Below are positions 1 to 12,482 of a stretch of 64,000 bases of DNA, one piece after another; within the stretch, counting starts at the first letter, position 1; each line of letters starts with the position of its first letter. The DNA lies in contig OZ010571.1 in NCBI GenBank assembly GCA_963932145.1, positions 159,455,192 through 159,519,191 on the forward strand. Direction: 5' to 3'. The DNA comes from Acanthosepion lycidas. Its lineage: Eukaryota; Mollusca; Cephalopoda; Sepiida; Sepiidae. The position numbers and the translations under genes are program-made. The notes under the pieces are model-generated. The model saw nothing but the letters and a program-made list of their open reading frames with translations. It was not told the origin of the DNA and ran no database searches.

Positions 1-65
1 TTACAAGTGAATATGTTAGCTCTATCACAGATATTGAGAACTTTTCACTAAGTACCGCGCATATC

Positions 66-69
<4 letters not shown>

Positions 70-124
<55 letters not shown>
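70..124. repeat. (TA)n microsatellite
   Basis: Uninterrupted alternating AT dinucleotides, one of several such tracts in the window. The sequence from here to about 560 holds no recognisable gene. Confidence 0.97.
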
Positions 125-127
<3 letters not shown>

Positions 128-560
128 TAAGATGGGAACAAGTAGAATACAATTCCAACGTTTGTAACATTTGATTTAAAAGAGGGCTCAATACAAAGTA
201 GAACAATATTCTTTATTTTAGGATATTACCTCGAAAACATGTCAAAATTGATACACAATTGCAGTCGTGTCTCGATGCGCATACAACGCATCCCATGACG
301 CGATTTTAAATTACTGGCGAGTGAACGATTTAATCAGATTTAAAACCAAACTATAGCTTCTTTTTACGAAAATAGAAAAGAGGGGGTCATTATAAGGCTT
401 GTGGGCTTTGTTAGATTACAAATATAACTGCATGGTAAAGTAAAAGGTTGACTGTGTTTACAATTTTGCGTTAAATCGGATCTTTTGCAATTTTCATGTT
501 CATGTTTTCATTTATCTTTGTTCTGTCTCTACAGTGGAAAATCCGACGGTTGAAAAATTC

Positions 561-800
561 TATAGTGGTAGTACTAAGAATTCTTTCAAGACTAGGTGGT
601 ATCAGCATATATTGTCTTTTATTAATAATATTTATAGAAATAATGCATCACTTTCAAAATATTTATAATAAGACTCCTAAGGTGAAATGGAATTTTTTTT
701 AAATGGCAAGGACATATAGAACCTTATATGAACCCTGTTTCCTGCGTTTACCAAAAAAACTCCTTGTAACACCTAAAATGAACTGAAAGAAAGGACTATG
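561..800 (+). pseudogene. Penelope-like element, GIY-YIG endonuclease fragment
   Basis: Translation from 561 gives YSGSTKNSFKTRWYQH followed by a RNNASLSKYL stretch, then after two stops and a frame change KVKWNFF and RTYRTLYEPC. A separate copy near 12.5 kb gives YIGSTKNAFKTRWRQH, then KVKWKII and RTRTCKTWDDPC, in the same order and spacing. YIG-S-T followed by F-K-x-R and a later Cys-rich E-K-L segment is the pattern of the C-terminal GIY-YIG nuclease of Penelope-like retroelements. Here the Ile of YIG is Ser, and stops and a frameshift break the frame, so it is a relic. No reverse transcriptase was recognised just upstream. An ATG-led 68-residue frame at 496-702 partly overlaps it but is not a host gene. 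Confidence 0.7.
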
Positions 801-1395
801 GCAGTATTGATCAACTTAAACGAGGAGAAGGTCCAGAAGAGTTGCAGAAGATTCCGAAGTTGTCCGAAGGTACTTTTGTGCAATTTTGGTAAATATATCT
901 GTTAAAATAGGACGTAATTTAGACGACAATTTATTTTTCCTTTTTTAGCTTCTCTTTTTAGCTTCCATTTAAGTTCATTTGGTTGATGTCACTCACAATT
1001 TGCGTTACCGTCTCTTCTTTGCCTCCACACAGACGGAATTTACTGATTTGGCAAATTTTACCCATTTTCCCTCGATATAATTAGTCCTGATGCATTTATT
1101 GTAAAGGATAACCATTTCTTTTTTCATGTATCCTCAGCGTAACCCTGCCCATGACTATGTATCTAACATAGTTTATAGCTACGTTTTAAATTCTTCAGGG
1201 AAATTTTTAATTCCCATTTTTTTTCTTTCTTTGTTACCTTCCTCTCTAATTGTTTCATCCCACGTCGTGTTGTTTTCCAGCAGGTGCCATGATATTTTCA
1301 CTGATCCTTGTTTGCATTTCTGTTTACAGCTATTTTTAGATTATTTATCAATAAATATTATTATATAATGTTTATGTTATTATATATTATTATAT

Positions 1396-1397
1396 AG

Positions 1398-1441
<44 letters not shown>
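1396..1441. repeat. (TA)n microsatellite
   Basis: Alternating TA run. The preceding 800-1395 is AT-rich sequence in which no gene was recognised. Confidence 0.95.
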
Positions 1442-1444
<3 letters not shown>

Positions 1445-1780
1445 TTCTTGAACTGGCTTCTAATGCTACGGATGGAGTGGCTTGTGGATAGAAGGCGTGA
1501 CTCATGGGGGCACAGTCCGTTGGTAGAAGTAGACTAGCACGACGGTCATTTAAGAAGTCACACGACGGAATTTAAGAAGAACTGGCGCTATATCGGGTCT
1601 GGTTTGTTACCTCTCCGTGAGCGAAACCCGTTGATCCAGTGGGTATGACGGTTGCGTCATATCGTAACGGTTCAGGTTCGATTGTCGATAGTGGATGAGC
1701 ACTGCTGATTAGTCCCAGAATAGTACAAAACGGCCGCCCAGTGCTTTCTGCATCTTGTTGAGGATTCTTCTAGAATTAAT
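1442..1780 (+). repeat. GC-richer repeat-like block, possibly tRNA-derived SINE
   Basis: About 340 bp distinctly richer in G+C than the AT-rich flanks and starting exactly where a TA tract ends. It contains AGGTTCGATTG near 1674, close to a pol III B box, about 35 bp after a GTGGGTATGACGG stretch that could be a poor A box. A related GTGG-AGCACTG-TGATTAG stretch occurs on the minus strand near 2690. No coding potential is seen. Repeat status is inferred, and the element limits are uncertain. Confidence 0.35.
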
Positions 1781-2007
1781 TAATTATGATTATATAGTAT
1801 TTATATATCATATATTATTTGTATACTATTTATATACTATTGTGCATTATTGATTTATTATTATATACTATATATTATTTGTATGTATAGTAACATATAA
1901 ATAATACATAATAATATATTAATAACATATAGCATGTAAATAATATATGATATTTATATACAATTCCGTATTATTGATATCCTATTTATAATATATATTT
2001 ATTAATT

Positions 2008-2130
2008 AGGATGTGCGTAGCGTATCATCTATCGACGAGGAAAGTAGAATATGTTCGAATTCTGACCGAAATCATTGCATTCACTTTCACACAAATATTC
2101 TTTGGAAAGATATGAATTCACTCAAGTGAA
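2008..2130 (+). repeat. tRNA-derived SINE copy (same family as the one at 4262)
   Basis: GTTCGAATTCTGACCGAA followed by CATTGCATTCACTT aligns with GTTCGAATTCTAGTCGAA and CATTACATTCACTT at 4304-4346. The shared block includes a B-box-like GTTCGAATTC. The flanks diverge. It probably represents an old SINE insertion. The AT-rich 1781-2007 before it contains nothing recognisable. Confidence 0.55.
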
Positions 2131-2394
2131 GGTTGAAATCATAAAACAGAGAAAACTCTTTAGCTTGGGTTGACAAACAGTCAGATACAAATCTGAATCC
2201 GAAACCAGTTGGGCGTGGAAAACATTATTGCTATAGAAATCATAGCAGCAACAGGAATCGACTGAGAGTAAGGTGGGGGAGGAAGTGGGGGAGATGATAT
2301 ATTATTAAATATTATACATTCAATATTAATATAAGATTATATATTATATTTTTGATATATTAGAATATATTATTTCTGTCTGAATTTCTGTCAT

Positions 2395-2640
2395 GAGAAG
2401 TTATCATTGTTAACCCGATTTACATTCGGACTAATGTCCTCATCTTTGTTAACGGCTTTCATCGGCTTTCATCGTGTGTATATCGATCTGGGTATCTTAC
2501 AGGGAATTTCGAACTGAATATCATTGCTCGCCTTGTTTCTATTCGGTTCAAGTACACACTGCCCCACCCAGGGATTGAACTCATAATTAATGTGTCACCA
2601 AATTCACGAACCAGCGCTTTAATACACTAGTCCAGTAGGA
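2395..2640 (-). repeat. tRNA-headed SINE carrying the shared GATGAGGAC tail
   Basis: On the minus strand this reads a tRNA-like head with GAGTTCAATCCC (B-box-like) near 2575. About 110 bp later it has the tail GATGAGGACATTAGTCCGAA at 2428-2458. The same tail occurs near 21.0, 32.4 and 32.9 kb behind different heads. It lies immediately 3' of the Penelope-like remnant on the same strand, so it could be part of that element or a SINE that borrowed its tail. It is non-coding. Confidence 0.55.
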
Positions 2641-2884
2641 CAACTATCAACGAAGAACTTGGAGCCTTAAATCTAGCCTACCCGCCTGCTAATCAGTGCT
2701 ACCACTCACCGATACTTTTCTCTCTCGTTAAACCTACTGCTGCTTTTGAAGACTTGCTATCATTTGTATTTATTTCTTTATTAGCGGCTCTCATGTTGTA
2801 TTTATTTCTATGGTAGGTCTACTAATGAGGTCCTCATAGCCTAGAATATGAATTTCAGACATCTAAATCCACAGAGTTCTTCTT

Positions 2885-4085
2885 TGTCCTGTATTTTCAC
2901 TTCATTCTACAAGAGCTGATGATTACACTTTTCCCGTCATACATGATCAGCCATGCCCGATTTCACTATCTCATCCCTCACTGCGGTTTTTCAATGTTCC
3001 TCCAGCCTTATATTTAGAGGAGAGCTAGTTTCATCTTCATATTCTTTACCACAGCTGCAAGGAATTAAGTACACACAGTTCTTGGTCATGTTCTCCCCCG
3101 TGGTAAGCTTTGCTCGGCAATGATTTCTTCATAGAGTGAATTTGCTTCTGAATATTGACTTGATTTTGTATGGACAACATGTCTTCTGAATCTTTTCCGA
3201 TAAGCCCTTGACGTAAGGCAGACAGACCGTAACAATTTTCTGGGCCTCTTCCTTGATCCTTCTGTTTCCACCTGCAGACGCTGATGTTATATTTTCAAGG
3301 TAGTAGTTTTTCTGAAGGGTATTTCCTGTTGGTATGTCTTGGTCACCACTTATGATTTTTTCCTTACACACTATGGTTGGTGCGAATTGAAGTTGAGTTA
3401 TTGTCCGGTGAAGATTGCCTTGTGATATACGAATGTATTAAACCCATTTTTCATGAAAGTTATTAGTATATCCAGGAAGGCAACATCATTATTATATTTC
3501 CTTCTATTGGGAACTGGCCAATTATGAAGGTCTCATCTACGTATCTCGACCATCCTATTAGCTTTAGTGGTACCATTTTTATAGATATTTCATCAAAGTA
3601 TTCAATGTATATATTCGCCATCATTGGTGACAACAGTGAACTCATGTCCATGCCTTTCTCCTACTGGTATATATCAGACTGTAGTTAGAAGAATGTTGTC
3701 TGTATACAGAACGCCAACATTTCCATCGGATTATCTACTGGAATGCTACTACGTTCTCCCAGAGAGGGGTCTGATTCCAGTTCGTTTCGAACTACTGTTA
3801 GGGCCTCATCTATAAGAACTCTGGTGAACAGGCTCACTGCATCCAAGCTTACCATTCAATTACTATGGATGGGGACCACTCGGATCAATTCCACAAAGTT
3901 TAGTTTCTAAAATAGGACGATGAATTCTCCGTCAGTGGGTTGACTATATCCATCACAATTCTGCTCAGCGAGTGGCATACTGAGCCCCTGCAGCTGACTA
4001 TAGGAATACTAAGTTTTGTGAATCTTGTGAAGACCATACATGTGCGTAGCTTGATGTAATGTTGAGCCAGGTGTCTGTACTTATT
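2885..4085 (-). pseudogene. Penelope-like retroelement: RT to GIY-YIG, decayed
   Basis: Read right to left, this shows the landmarks of a Penelope-like polymerase in order. YGLHKIHK lies near 4040-4015, then an IVMDIVNPLTEN stretch. SPMMANIYIEYFDE with WSRYVDETFII (the SP-x2-AN and Y-V-D-x-T-F motifs of PLE reverse transcriptase) lies near 3640-3510. PYVKGLSEKIQKTCCP, the RT-nuclease linker, is near 3230-3180. VYLIPCSCGKEYEDE near 3080-3035 matches the start of the GIY-YIG nuclease, with the expected YIGE worn to YEDE. Frameshifts and stops separate the pieces, and the catalytic YVDD is YVDE. It cannot encode an active enzyme. Family assignment rests on motif order. The subfamily is not determinable by eye. 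Confidence 0.85.
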
Positions 4086-4261
4086 CAGTGAGAAGTTTTA
4101 CTTGTTCTTATTTACCAAGGTGGAAAAGGATCCGACTGAGTGGAAGCTCACACATATCTTAAATGTATATATATGTATACGTGTGTGTGTGTGTGTAAAT
4201 ATATATTGTTTATAGTTTACTATATAGCATTATATATATATAACTGTAATATTATTTATAG

Positions 4262-4640
4262 GAGGCAATGGATAGTGGCTTGGATTGAGTAATCGGAGAG
4301 CCGAGTTCGAATTCTAGTCGAATCCATTACATTCACTTACTTGCTAATACCCTTGGGAAAGGTGTGAATTTCTTCTTCTCCCTCCAGCAGGACAGACTGG
4401 GTTCTATAGCCTTGGATGGCAACTGGTCTAGGAGAAGGACAACTCTGATTTCAAAATATGCGGAGGGTCGTTTGGGGACCTTGTGGCATTTAGTGTACCA
4501 GGTCTCTGTATTCGGCCCTTCAAAATTGTGGATGGTCCTGCACGAAACCTTCACCACTATAATCAAATCTCATGTGCTGTTGTCGGACAGACGGTTTCCT
4601 GGGAACTGATCTGCTTGACCCTCATACGTCGAATTCGACG
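4262..4640 (+). repeat. tRNA-derived SINE, longer copy
   Basis: It begins GGAGGCAATGGATAGTGGCT (A-box-like) and has GAGTTCGAATTC (B-box-like) about 40 bp on, a normal pol III spacing. The 5' third matches 2008-2130. A distal block with TCTAGGAGAAGGACAAC then TGATTTCAAA matches the minus strand near 23.13 kb. The 81-residue open frame across it is incidental: the same distal block is open in a different context at 23 kb. No poly-A or target duplication was identified. Confidence 0.6.
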
Positions 4641-4649
4641 GTAGAGTCG

Positions 4650-6640
4650 AGTAATATTATTTATATGAAATATATTTTAAATTATTATAACATTCATATA
4701 AATTATCTTTAAAATTATTATTTAACTTACGTATATAGTATCATATATAAATATTTTATATATTATTGACACAGTATCATACATTTTATTATTTTTAAAT
4801 TATATTTTATTTGCATATTATTTAGGTGATATATCAAATATCTGTCATTTTATTATTCATATTTTTGTGTATTATTTTTATGTAAATATTATGTATTTAA
4901 AAATATAGTGATTATTGAGATATCATTAAATATCACTATATAATTATAATTTACTGGAATTTTTATTTATTATATTCTAATAAGAGTTTTTAAAAGTTTC
5001 GTAAATGAATCTGTTGCCAGTTTTTGTTTATATTCTCATTTGTGAAAACAGAATAAAATTGAAATATTTTTATGATATACATGTGAACCACTTTTGCATG
5101 GGAACGAAACATACAAGAAAAGAAAACCAAAGAATATTTTCAAGTTTTCCCATTCATGCTCCTAATCAGACTCCCTAATAAATCCAAATTAATATGAAGT
5201 AAATGGATAACCAACCAAAAAGGTCATGGGCGGTGCCTGAAAATAGTTCCCATGAGCAGAATTGGTCGTTGTTTAAACCCAGATAAAAATGAGAATTTCA
5301 AATTCTGTATGAATTCAGTAGGCAAGAGCTTCTAATTTGGAAGATTGGTTCTCCATCGCCTTTACAGTACTTAACATCTCCATTTGATCTAGTAAGTCAA
5401 TATGTGCGCGTGTGAGTTAGAAAGAAAATATTTTATCCGGCCAGTGCGCTCACGAATAAAATGAAAGTTGGCAACAATTCGAAAGTGTGCAGTCGAGAAT
5501 GCCAACCATAAAGAAACTTGAATAAGCAACAATCAGAAAGAATTTTTTTCCTGTTTATACTCAGACGCCAATGAAGAGGCCTTGTTGTGTTTTAACAAAA
5601 CTTTCTATCTTCGTTTTTTTCTTGTAGAAAAAATATTTTCATTAAAGGTAAAAATAATTTCAAATCCTGTTTCTCACGTGATGCATAATGGATCAATATT
5701 CCCGACCAATGATTGTTTGAAAATGAATTTTCATACATCGTATTTACAGGCATCCGAGTATTGTTAATGTTAACCATTAATAACGTTGATAAATTTTGAC
5801 ATTAAAAATGAATTCACAACGTTCATGTGCGTATGTGTCAGTTTATGCGATTGTATAAATGTGTCTGCTATAATGCATCTATGTTTGTATGTATGTGTGT
5901 TTACAAACATTAAATATAGACTATATATAGGCTGTCAAAAGGCTACAATAGAAGAGCGCTTAATCAAAATCGAATATCTCCTTTGTGTTGAAGTTTGAAA
6001 CTATTTACACATGCTTACTTTTTCTTGACATTGAAGTTCTGTTTTTTTTTTCCATTTACTTCTGAGTTTAATTTATTTGTGGATAGTTAAGCAATAAAAT
6101 TCGAAACTTTCTATTAAAGTTAAAGAGTGTGACATTAATAGCAGCAGCAGCGGCGGCGGTCATTCTTAAAAGTTTTGATAACTTACACATTTGGATTCTC
6201 GCAAAGAAAAAATAGCAGGCATCAAATGTGTACTGTCGATTCGTTTCCTAAGCTAAACAAAGAATTAAGTTGCAGATCGCAATAAGGATTTTAAGGTAAA
6301 AATCGAAATTCCGAAAAATTGAAAAGAGAAAATAATTCATATCTTCCTTCATGCAAAGCCAACGTGTATAGTCTCACAATTTTACATGTTATTTTTCTTG
6401 TGGATTATCAACGACTGGCTCCACTGCTGTATTTTGGTGTGGAGGAAGAGGGATGGTTCAAAAGTAAAAGGAAGAAAAATAAGACTTATCAAAAATAAAT
6501 AAAAATTCAATGGTCAACAACTAACTAGAGGTGACATCACGATAAAATCATTGTGCAGAAGAGAACAGAAAATCACTGTCCCTCTTTCAAACAATCATAA
6601 CAAAAAATATATTAAAAAAATATGATAAAATGGAATGAAG
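4650..6640. other. AT-rich spacer, no gene seen
   Basis: Very AT-rich to about 5000, then ordinary AT-rich sequence with a GCAGCAGCGGCGGCGG run near 6141. Short open frames here show no known domain or codon bias. Confidence 0.6.
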
Positions 6641-6644
6641 CGTG

Positions 6645-6975
6645 TCAGCTCACAAAAAAAATATAAGAAAACTTTTGCGACATTAATTTTATCAACGTAT
6701 CAATGCGGAAAATTATAAAAATTAAACAGGAAATGAAAAGACTGAATATTAACATTTTAGGTGTATGTGAAACTAAATGACAATAAGAATGGTATTTTAT
6801 AAGAATCATATATGTAAGAGGAAATAAAATCGAGGAGTCTGACTAATAATAGATAAAGACACGAAGACGTGCTATTGACGTATTGCTAATTTTCAAAAAG
6901 AGTTCTGGTAAAGCTGAAAGAGGTTTTTCAATATAACGATCATAATATGCTCACACGGAGAGAATATCCATTAAC
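6645..6975 (+). pseudogene. LINE endonuclease (exonuclease-endonuclease-phosphatase) fragment
   Basis: Translation near 6690-6775 gives KQEMKRLNINILGVCETK, the N-terminal signature of the AP-type endonuclease of non-LTR retrotransposons, where the final E is the metal-binding Glu and the usual text is LGxxExKW. About 160 bp later FNITIIIC fits the next conserved strand (FNI-V-x-YAP in intact copies). Stops and frame changes lie between. No reverse transcriptase follows, so this is a truncated, dead copy. Which clade it belongs to (RTE-like seems likely) is inference. Confidence 0.6.
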
Positions 6976-6979
6976 AAAC

Positions 6980-8085
6980 CAGTGACATCGTTCATTCGTT
7001 GTGTTGTGAGTTTAATTATCACTGAGTTAAACTAAGATAACAATTGTGCTTGACTAAGATAACAAATACGTGCGTTTGTAATTTATCGAATTGTAAGACA
7101 TTTATTTTAAGTTAGGTACCATCCATTTTTTTCTAAATTTCAATATAAAACATACAGATTGAGTGCCGAAACTTTCTAAAACAAATTTTAGGTTAAAAAT
7201 AGGCAAAATTTGTGTTTAATCAATAATTTTTCCCTTATGCCAGAAATAACGAGAAAATTAGAGAAACAAGAGAGTTGCCAGCGATAAATAAAGTTTAAAC
7301 TTCAAGTTGGGATTACGCCGCAAAAACTATGCCATTTTTTTAGATTAACTCTGTCCGAGATTACAGTTTTTAATTTGAAGATTGCAATTCACCGCTTAAT
7401 TAAATATAACCCCGAAGACAAACCTCCGATGTGCGCCATTTGAGGAGGGCGGCTGTCTGTTCAAAACGGCTGAACTAATATTGAAATTTCACTTTAAAGA
7501 AAGTTTTCAGTTGGAAATTACTGGGACTGATAAAATTCATATTTGAGGTGATCAGTTAAATACTAAAAGCACAAAAATGCATATTGAACGCATTTGTCCA
7601 TTTTCTCTTTTTGACGTTCTGGTCGCCTAGTAGTTCCATGACAGTTAACTACTCTGCCCATTTTGTTACAATTATAAAGTTCCAACTGTAGGCGCGTCTG
7701 CACTGATGCTAGTGTTTTATTCATGGAGTAGATTCTGAATTCATCCCCTCCCTCCACCCATGCCTTTTCAATCAATTGAATCTGTTTGACCAATCACGAA
7801 TACATGTATATTTGTAGTATTTACAGTTACAATATTCTTTTAAGAAACCTTTTAACATTTCCATTGAATAGTAGTAGGGGTAAGAGGAGTGGCGTTGGTA
7901 CCAAGTCGGTGTGTCACTATTGCGCTACGAGTTTAATTTTTTTAAATACGAAGGCAATTTCAGACTGAAAAATGTTTGAATAAAATTGATGGATTTATTT
8001 CTATGACGATGAATTTAGAAACATTTTTAGCCGTAATAAAATTTTTACAGGTCTGTCATTGTAGTGAAACATATTCAACATTTCT
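6980..8085. other. Intergenic, no gene seen
   Basis: AT-rich single-copy-looking sequence. No motif, RNA gene or repeat family was recognised. Confidence 0.5.
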
Positions 8086-8310
8086 TTCATTTTTTTTTTT
8101 TTTTCGCCGTTTACAGTTTCTGATTTGCATTTCCTCTTCCTTTCCCTTCTCCTCTCTTTTCACCCTCGCCTCAATCTCTCCTTTCCTTTACCTTTCTCTG
8201 TCTCACCCCTTTTTTCTTTTCTTCTTTTTTCTTCATCTTTCCTACTCCAGCTGTCTATCGCTCCTTTCCTCTCTCTTTCTCCTTTCTCTTCCCTTCCACG
8301 ATGAAGTAGA
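8086..8310 (+). repeat. Pyrimidine-rich (CT) tract
   Basis: About 220 bp of almost pure C/T starting with a long T run. Open frames on both strands (for example the K/R/E-rich frame on the minus strand at 8160-8381) come from the composition and are not genes. Confidence 0.8.
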
Positions 8311-8652
8311 CTACTCTCACCATTATCCCTATAAAAAAGATATTCCACGATTGAAATATGTTTGTAATTTTCTAAGAACATTGATTTATCGATTCACATT
8401 GCATTACCAAAGGTAAATGACACTCCGACTGGTCAGTACCAGATGGAAAGGTAAGAGTGAAGAAAAGAATTCCTGTCTGTAATATTCATTGCAGGACATT
8501 TTCCCTTAGGAAATTATATCAGGTGTATGGTCTCACTTCTTATAAATTGGGAAAGGTCGCTAAAAGATTTGGTTTTCTTATGAAGAGAATATAAGTTCTG
8601 ATGGCGTATAATGTATTTTTAGAGTCAAGTTGATTGCTTCTAATGTTTGACC

Positions 8653-8680
8653 TTTTGATAAGCGAAGCGAAATATCGATA
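8653..8680 (+). other. Hairpin with hammerhead-like boxes, copy 1
   Basis: TTGATAAGCGAAGCGAAATA: a TGATAAG box, a very short hairpin (GC-GAA-GC) and a GAAAT box. It resembles the CTGATGAAG ... GAAAY arrangement at 9.3, 17.3, 21.0, 32.4 and 54.7 kb. The first C of CTGA is T, so it would not be a canonical core. Confidence 0.35.
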
Positions 8681-8689
8681 AAGTTTGGA

Positions 8690-9270
8690 TGTTTTTATTT
8701 GGTTAAGAGTTTGGAGTTTGGAGCAACAACACTAAAATGGAATCGACGAGGAAGAAATGGCCGTGTTGTCTTGTGAAGCCCGGTGCGTTTAAATACGTAC
8801 TTTGTTTAAACACACGCACACACACACGCATACATACCTATGTATGTGTCTGTGTGTATGAAACTATGAAAGTAGATAGATATAGATAATGCAATTGCTT
8901 TGATGTTGCTTCCAGTCGAAGATTTAATGATTTGATGGGTGTGTCAGCTTGAGCGTTATGCGTGTTTACTTTCTAAAAAATATGTGTAACTATTTATTAA
9001 GATTACATTCATCCAGCACAATGCTATCATAGTCAGGCACCCGGTGAGGATCAAAATCATTAGAGCAATAGTCTAAAAGACTGGTTTACTATCACTCAAC
9101 ATTCAGTTTCAATACTCACTGTATTTTACCTATATCTGCATGTGAATAGTGTTTCCTTTCTGCATAGATAAGGATTTATATATGTGTGAATCTATTTCCA
9201 TATATATATACTGAAAGCCTGGATTAAATCTGAAAAAATATTAAGGTATAAATAGGAAAAACTTTATAAA
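8690..9270. other. Intergenic with CA/GT-rich patch
   Basis: Contains a CACA/GTGT-rich patch at 8810-8860 and a short AT run near 9200. No gene recognised. Confidence 0.5.
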
Positions 9271-9314
9271 TTCTTACATGTTTCACTCGTTTGATTTTAG
9301 TTTCATCAGAAACC
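9271..9314 (-). other. Hairpin with hammerhead-like boxes, copy 2
   Basis: The minus strand reads TTTCTGATGAA, about 15 nt, then GTGAAACATG. CTGATGA and GAAA match the two conserved single-stranded boxes of the hammerhead ribozyme. The intervening stretch pairs poorly. The same TTTCTGATGAA ... GTGAAA frame recurs on the minus strand at 17.25 kb. Confidence 0.4.
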
Positions 9315-9825
9315 TTTTAGGAATGTGCATGCAAGTTTCCAACAACAAAGCATTATTTTTACATCTCGTCGCCGCCATTGGCGATGCATCTTTAACAGCT
9401 ATAAACGAGAACCGGCATATTGCGCTTGTAAAACTCTGACGCGATAGAAACGAACCCTGTTTGTTTCACACATCGTTGTCATCACTGCTTCGTACACACT
9501 TTCATGTCATGTAATTTTGCTGGACTGCCTCTCAACTGATATCTATAATAAATCAAAAATTATTATGGGTTATTGATGAAGATATTAAGATTTAACTCTT
9601 ATATTACTGACATCTGCCTCTAACATCATCGGACAACATGTTAGGAAACATCACTTTCTGAGCAACTTTCATGTGTGTCTATATTTGAGGGGAGCTACCC
9701 AAACTACTTTCCAAAATTAGTATTCTAATGTTTGGTCATTGAAATGTTTAAATATTTATTTGAGCAACATATTTTGTTGAATGTGGTTAGATTGAGAAAC
9801 CTCATGGTTTCAAGGATTTTTCACT

Positions 9826-10385
9826 TCAAAACCTAATTCCCGTTTGATTTGTGCTTCTCTTTCTAGTCAGCGAACATTTAACAATGAGCTGCACCAACCT
9901 GGTACTAGGAATAGGTAGACACGTTCTATAGCAGTTCATAACTGTAATATACTTGTTGGGTGCAACTGCATGAAATTTAGTGTGATCTGTAACATATTCA
10001 ATATATCCTACATGGTGCTTACATTTGGCGGGCACGGGACCAATGGTGTCCTGGAAAGGATTTCGTTGTTCTTGAAACCAGAGTTTCATGTCATTAACAC
10101 GCACGATGGAGGTAGGCATTATTCTACAGGAAGAAAACATTACCACCAGGAAATACGAAGGGTATAAGAGAGGGCGAATAATCGACAACAAGACACATCT
10201 GTCAAAAGAGACTTCAGTTTTATTAATACTCCTTTGCGGACAGAACATAATCCATACGATTAGAGAGCCTCTGCCAACTTGCACAACGCACAGCTGACAA
10301 GCTGCATTCACAACCTCATGATGTCTCTTCCACACACGAACTAGAACCTCATGTTCATGGAGCTAGAAATATGAATTGTCTAACC
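9826..10385 (-). pseudogene. Tc1-like transposase fragment
   Basis: The frame runs 169 residues without a stop from a GTG codon at 10335, and upstream residues (VLVRVW) extend it. It contains VWKRHHEVVNAACQLC, then VGRGSLIVW, matching the V-R-R-K-x-x-E ... G-G-G-S-V-M-V-W region of the Tc1 catalytic core. A VNDMKLWFQEQ segment and a C-terminal CLPIPSTRLVQLIVK resembling the IPxxxxQ-LV-SMPRR tail follow. The middle is out of register, and the catalytic DNAP and SPDxNPIE motifs cannot be read. The N-terminal DNA-binding region was not found. It is a dead element fragment. A 169-residue open frame without catalytic motifs should not be annotated as a protein. Confidence 0.6.
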
Positions 10386-10985
10386 AGCAACTTTTGCATG
10401 GTTAAATAGCAGCGACTTCTGCCCCCGGCGATTCTTTACTGTCGTTATTGATATAATGACTTCGGAACTCTATGAAGTAAGCTGACTGATGGGTTGAGCA
10501 GCATCGGCGTTAAACTGAAATGAGACTTAATAGAATGCTCTCCTAAGTTCATACCAGCTTGTCGCCATTATCCCTTTCTTGCATCGTCACTGATGTCTGT
10601 CTGGAATTTACATATTACTTGTATACACTTGCCAATGTAGCTCAAGAAAAACTTAAAGCAGTTGCACCCTCAGAAATAAACTGATCCATCTTTCTGTAGG
10701 CAGTGTTAACTTCTGTTCGCGTCCCTCGGTTGATAAAGTTACACTGTCATATATATATATATAAGCTCTTTACCTATTACATCCCATTACAACTGAGTCC
10801 AGTTCTAGATTTGAGGAAGAATGAAACTATTCAGTGTATTGTTTAATCTTATTCTTTGTACTTTATCTATACGGTAAAGCTAACAATAAACGCTGGACAA
10901 CAGCCGCTGCAGGTTCTCCTGCTGCTCCTGGTGCTGGTCTTCGTTGAAAATTTTCTTTCAACGCTTTCTTTCTCATCAGGCAAAA

Positions 10986-11460
10986 ACAGAAAATAATTTC
11001 CTACTGTTTTCTTCTTTGCTTTCTCCTACTCCTCATCCTTTCTTCTTCATCCTTCATTTTCCTTCCTAATTTTTCTTCTTCGTTTTTTCTCATTTGTTAA
11101 CCTTCCTCGCTTTTGCCTTCTTCTATTCTTACTGATCCTTTTTTATTGCTTCCATTTTCTCTTCTTTCTTCTTCCTCTTCATAACCTTCCTCGCTTTTTC
11201 TTCTTCTATTTGACCTTCCTAATACATTTTGTCTTTTTCTTTCCGTTTTTCTTCTTTCTATCTTCTTTCTCCTCTTCTTTCTGCTCTGACTCTTTTTACT
11301 TTTTCTATTTTTCATCTGTTTCTCGTTTTACATCTTCTTCCACTATTTCTTCTCCCTCTCCTCCCTCCAATTGTTTCATCACACCTCATACTGCTTCCCC
11401 CTCCTCCACCTTCTACACTTTCTCCTTCATCTTGTAACTTTTTTACTTTTCTCTCGTATC
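10986..11460 (+). repeat. Long pyrimidine-rich (CT) tract
   Basis: About 470 bp dominated by C and T, with TTCTTC and CCTTCC phrases. It generates S/F/L-rich frames on the plus strand and K/R/E-rich frames on the minus strand that are compositional artefacts. Such tracts can form triplex DNA. That is a general property, not shown here. Confidence 0.8.
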
Positions 11461-11579
11461 TTTTGGTCAGTTCTTTTGCCACATCAGCTTACTACCTCAA
11501 TTCATCAAACTACAAGTATAAAAAAAACTCGAAAAATCTATTATTGCTTTTAAGTACGATTTGGAGCGACAAGCGGTAA

Positions 11580-12096
11580 AATATCAAATCTTTTTACATA
11601 TATTGCCTATTATTTATATCATTCATATCACTGATCATTTAGAGTGATTTATCATTTATAATGATTACTTTATGGTCGGTATTCTCATCGACCCTCGAAA
11701 TGTCACGAAATAAATTTTAATTGTCTGCTCATTCAAGTTGGAAATTGATTTTATTTCGATTAGCACAAAAGTTTGGCAGACTTTTAAAGAATTTCCGAAA
11801 AATGATTCTTAAAGATCAGAAATATTAAATCAATTTCCACGGATCTTAAAATGATAGAACAGTGAAAATATGTTTAAAACCTTCACCTATACGATGATGT
11901 TTTGAAGTCTCTACTAGGAACAAATTAATATAAATTAGCTTTTAAAAGAAAACTCAAACTCAGAAAGCTTTGATTCACACGCAGGACCCAAAGTGGAGCA
12001 CTTCAAGGATTAAACATGTGAAAATAAGTAGATTGAGAACTCATGAAAAACAGATCAACTGTTAAATTCTCTCGATCGTCTGTTCATATCTATCTA
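11580..12096. other. Intergenic, no gene seen
   Basis: AT-rich sequence without recognisable features. Confidence 0.5.
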
Positions 12097-12243
12097 TTTA
12101 TCCATATATATATATATATATATATATTCGCTATATTAACCACCTAAAGAGACCTTGGCGATCGAAACCGCGGTCGTGTTTTTATTACCTATATATTTAT
12201 TAATAGCTGTACAGGTTAGTGTTTCTACCTTGTTATTGAGCTC

Positions 12244-12356
<113 letters not shown>

Positions 12357-12482
12357 ATATTGTGGAAAATAGGAAAGAAACTGGTTTGGCAAATAATCCA
12401 AAGTTCCTTAGTATTTTTGTAATTATTTTTTAAAAAAAGTGCTCGATACGAAAGTAGAGCATAAATTAAATATAACAATAAT

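Noticed and set aside
3624-4609. Open frames on the plus strand opposite the Penelope-like element and across the 4.3-kb SINE
   Set aside because: The first is antisense to recognisable RT motifs. The second lies in a multi-copy SINE.
7976-8416. 146-residue open frame with Phe/Ser/Leu-rich centre
   Set aside because: It runs through the CT-rich tract. Composition alone explains the lack of stops.
11097-11579. Overlapping open frames on both strands
   Set aside because: Products of the long pyrimidine tract. K/R/E-rich on one strand and F/S/L-rich on the other, with no domain.
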